This document shows positions 62,680 through 64,000 of a stretch of DNA of 64,000 nucleotides, in pieces. The notes beneath the pieces were generated by a model, which was not told the origin of the DNA, made no database searches, and saw only the letters and a list, made by a program, of their open reading frames with translations. Numbering within the stretch: the stretch's first letter is position 1; each line of letters begins with the position of its first letter. The DNA is taken from NCBI GenBank assembly GCA_027065695.1, contig JAMONP010000018.1:62001-126000 (forward strand), written 5' to 3'. This stretch comes from Desulfuromonadales bacterium (GTDB lineage: Bacteria > Desulfobacterota > Desulfuromonadia > Desulfuromonadales > BM103). Both the position numbers and the translations under genes were made by a program.

Positions 62680-63143
62680 AATTTCAAACTTTCAAAAGCA
62701 AGGGCAACCGCCGACTCTGCAGAAAGAACAGGGACAACCCCGGAGATCTGTGGCCCCCCGGGCAGCACAAAGACCGGCTTGCCAAGTTTACAGGCGATCG
62801 CCACTTCAGAGAGGGTTCCATGTTCCCCTTCCACCGCGATCAGGGCCTCTGCTGTATGGGCGATAATCACGTTACGTGCATGACCCATATTGGTCGGCAC
62901 GGCAATAGTGATATAAGGGTTAGCCGAGAGGTTATCAGGTCCCGGCAGGAGGCCGACAACCTCTCCCCCGGCTTCAACCGCTCCTTTCGCAGCCGCTGCC
63001 ATAACCCCACCCAGGCCACCACACACAAGTATTGCACCACGAAGAGCAATCTCACGACCTACTGTTTCGGCCACACGCAGCCCTTTAAATGAGGGTTGTG
63101 ACGCGCCTATAACGCCGATGATCGGTTTACGTTTGTTGGTCAT
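62676..63143 (-). CDS. TIGR00725/SLOG-fold nucleotide-binding protein
   Basis: A 155-residue protein of the SLOG (LOG/DprA-like) superfamily, close to the TIGR00725 family. The N-terminal Rossmann segment (KPIIGVIGAS), the GG motif LVCGGLGGVMAAAAKGA, and VEGEHGTLSEVAIACKLGKPVFVLP are typical. The LOG cytokinin-releasing active motif PGGxGTxxE is replaced by EGEHGTLSE, so cytokinin activity is not expected. Function is unknown. It is the first gene of the SLOG-DHH-amidase-rph-rdgB run and is divergent from polA. Confidence 0.88.
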   Translation of the reverse strand: MTNKRKPIIGVIGASQPSFKGLRVAETVGREIALRGAILVCGGLGGVMAAAAKGAVEAGGEVVGLLPGPDNLSANPYITIAVPTNMGHARNVIIAHTAEALIAVEGEHGTLSEVAIACKLGKPVFVLPGGPQISGVVPVLSAESAVALAFESLKL

Positions 63144-63301
63144 AAGACCTTTCCACCAGGAAGATAACAGAAAACATGAAAAGACATTAAACCTTAGAAA
63201 CCGGAAAAACGCAAAAACTTCGACGGCATTTTGTCAAAAATATATTGCTGAATTCTCAGGATGTGCGATTCTGGCAGCCTGTCGCACTCCTTGGGAGGAA
63301 A

Positions 63302-64000
63302 CGTGAAATTACCGCAGATGTACTTATTGGACGGCTCCAGCTATATCTATCGCGCCTATTACGGCATCAGAGACCTTGCCACCTCTGACGGTATGCCGAC
63401 CAATGCCGTATTCGGTTTCACAAAGATGCTTCTGGACCTGCTGCAGGAGAACCGTCCCGATTATCTGGCCGTCATATTTGACCGCCCAAGGGAAGAGACC
63501 TTCCGCAGAAAAATCTATCCTGAATACAAGGCAAATCGTGACGCCATGCCCGATGACCTTGTGCCCCAGATCCCGTACATCAAGAGAATCTTGCAGGCGC
63601 TCAATATTCCTTCCCTGGAAGCTCCCGGATTTGAAGCCGACGATGTGATTGCTACCCTGGCCCGCCGCTATGCCACGGAAGGAATCCAGGTCACGGTTGT
63701 CACCGGAGATAAGGATTTGATGCAGGTTGTCGACAACAGGATCGGCCTGCTTGACACTATGAAGGATAAAAAGACAGGGAAGGACAAGCGTTCGGGCCCA
63801 CAGGAAGTTCTCGACCGTTTCGGCATCCCGGCAGAGCTGGTACCGGATGTCTTGGGGCTGGCCGGTGACACCTCAGATAATATTCCTGGAGTTCCCGGAA
63901 TAGGTGAAAAGACTGCTGCAGAACTGGTACGGCGATTCGGTTCCCTGGAGGACGTTCTCAAGTGGAAGCATCTGGTTAGTGGCAAGAAGCGCAAAGAAAA
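63302..64000 (+). CDS. polA: DNA polymerase I, N-terminal part (3' end outside window)
   Basis: The 5'-nuclease domain of DNA polymerase I. The GTG at 63302 has GGGAGG 4 bases upstream and gives KLPQMYLLDGSSYIYRAYYG. The metal-binding residues are seen in VIFDRPREETFRR, APGFEADDVIATLA, VVTGDKDLMQVV and LGLAGDTSDNIPGVPGIGEKTA, the helix-hairpin-helix. The frame is open to the last base; 233 codons are visible of about 890 expected. It could in theory be a stand-alone exonuclease, but the full-length polymerase is far more common with this N-terminus. Confidence 0.94.

Overview
The window looks like the chromosome of a delta-proteobacterial dissimilatory metal or sulfur reducer of the Desulfuromonadales type (Geobacter, Desulfuromonas and Pelobacter relatives). 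The pointers are a giant multiheme c-type cytochrome with the CX4CH...CX2CH module known from Geobacter, an FrdCAB-type succinate dehydrogenase/fumarate reductase, a small ferredoxin closely resembling Desulfovibrio gigas ferredoxin, two sigma-54 activators of the NtrC class, and a large Che-like operon containing a PATAN protein, a HEAT-repeat protein and an ExeA-like ATPase. The genus assignment is inference. No rRNA, tRNA, transposase, prophage or CRISPR array was recognised.

Layout. 0-5.6 kb (+): a 5'-truncated NtrC-type regulator, a ferredoxin, an HD-domain hydrolase, a DedA membrane protein, bioA, and an agmatinase-family enzyme. 5.9-10.4 kb (+): one 1502-residue exported protein with about 29 possible haem sites, a thrombospondin type 3 calcium-binding segment and a C-terminal RCC1-like propeller. 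10.6-12 kb (+): thrC. 12.2-14.2 kb (-): glnB-glnA behind a candidate sigma-54 promoter. 14.3-19.7 kb: a DUF2148 ferredoxin-like protein, an SH3b protein, an ADP-ribosylglycohydrolase, a lipoprotein aminopeptidase, an MGMT-family protein and murJ. 19.8-25 kb: rpsT (+), then leuS-lptE-holA and infA (-).

25-38.7 kb (-) is one Che-like locus transcribed toward lower coordinates: PATAN-REC-GAF protein, CheY, CheA, ExeA-like ATPase, long CheW, CheY, CheW, zinc-ribbon receiver protein, HEAT protein, CheR, CheB, GAF/coiled-coil protein and CheY. It contains no chemoreceptor gene, so its input must come from elsewhere. It is followed upstream by der and a UDP-sugar epimerase, then by a surface-sugar region (41.7-50.2 kb, -): phosphomannomutase, manC, fcl, gmd (GDP-mannose to GDP-fucose) and cysD-cysNC (sulfate to PAPS), with a broken cysQ-like fragment. 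Together these would supply GDP-fucose and PAPS, compatible with a sulfated or fucosylated surface polysaccharide.

50-64 kb: djlA-like co-chaperone, a sensor kinase/sigma-54 regulator pair (-), an AEC transporter with a PrmA-like methyltransferase (+), sdhCAB (-), an operon of SLOG-type protein, DHH phosphoesterase, N-acetylmuramoyl-L-alanine amidase, rph and rdgB (-), and the 5' part of polA (+).

The most unusual DNA-level feature is the density of small repeats. A heptanucleotide family (GGGACGC/GGGACGA) occurs in gaps of the sugar/sulfate region and also inside the reading frames of gmd and fcl and at the break of the cysQ fragment, where it is each time read as Gly-Thr-Arg-Asp. Two long inverted-repeat elements resembling MITEs (24481-24647 and 41172-41636) and several shorter palindromic or dispersed repeats lie between genes.
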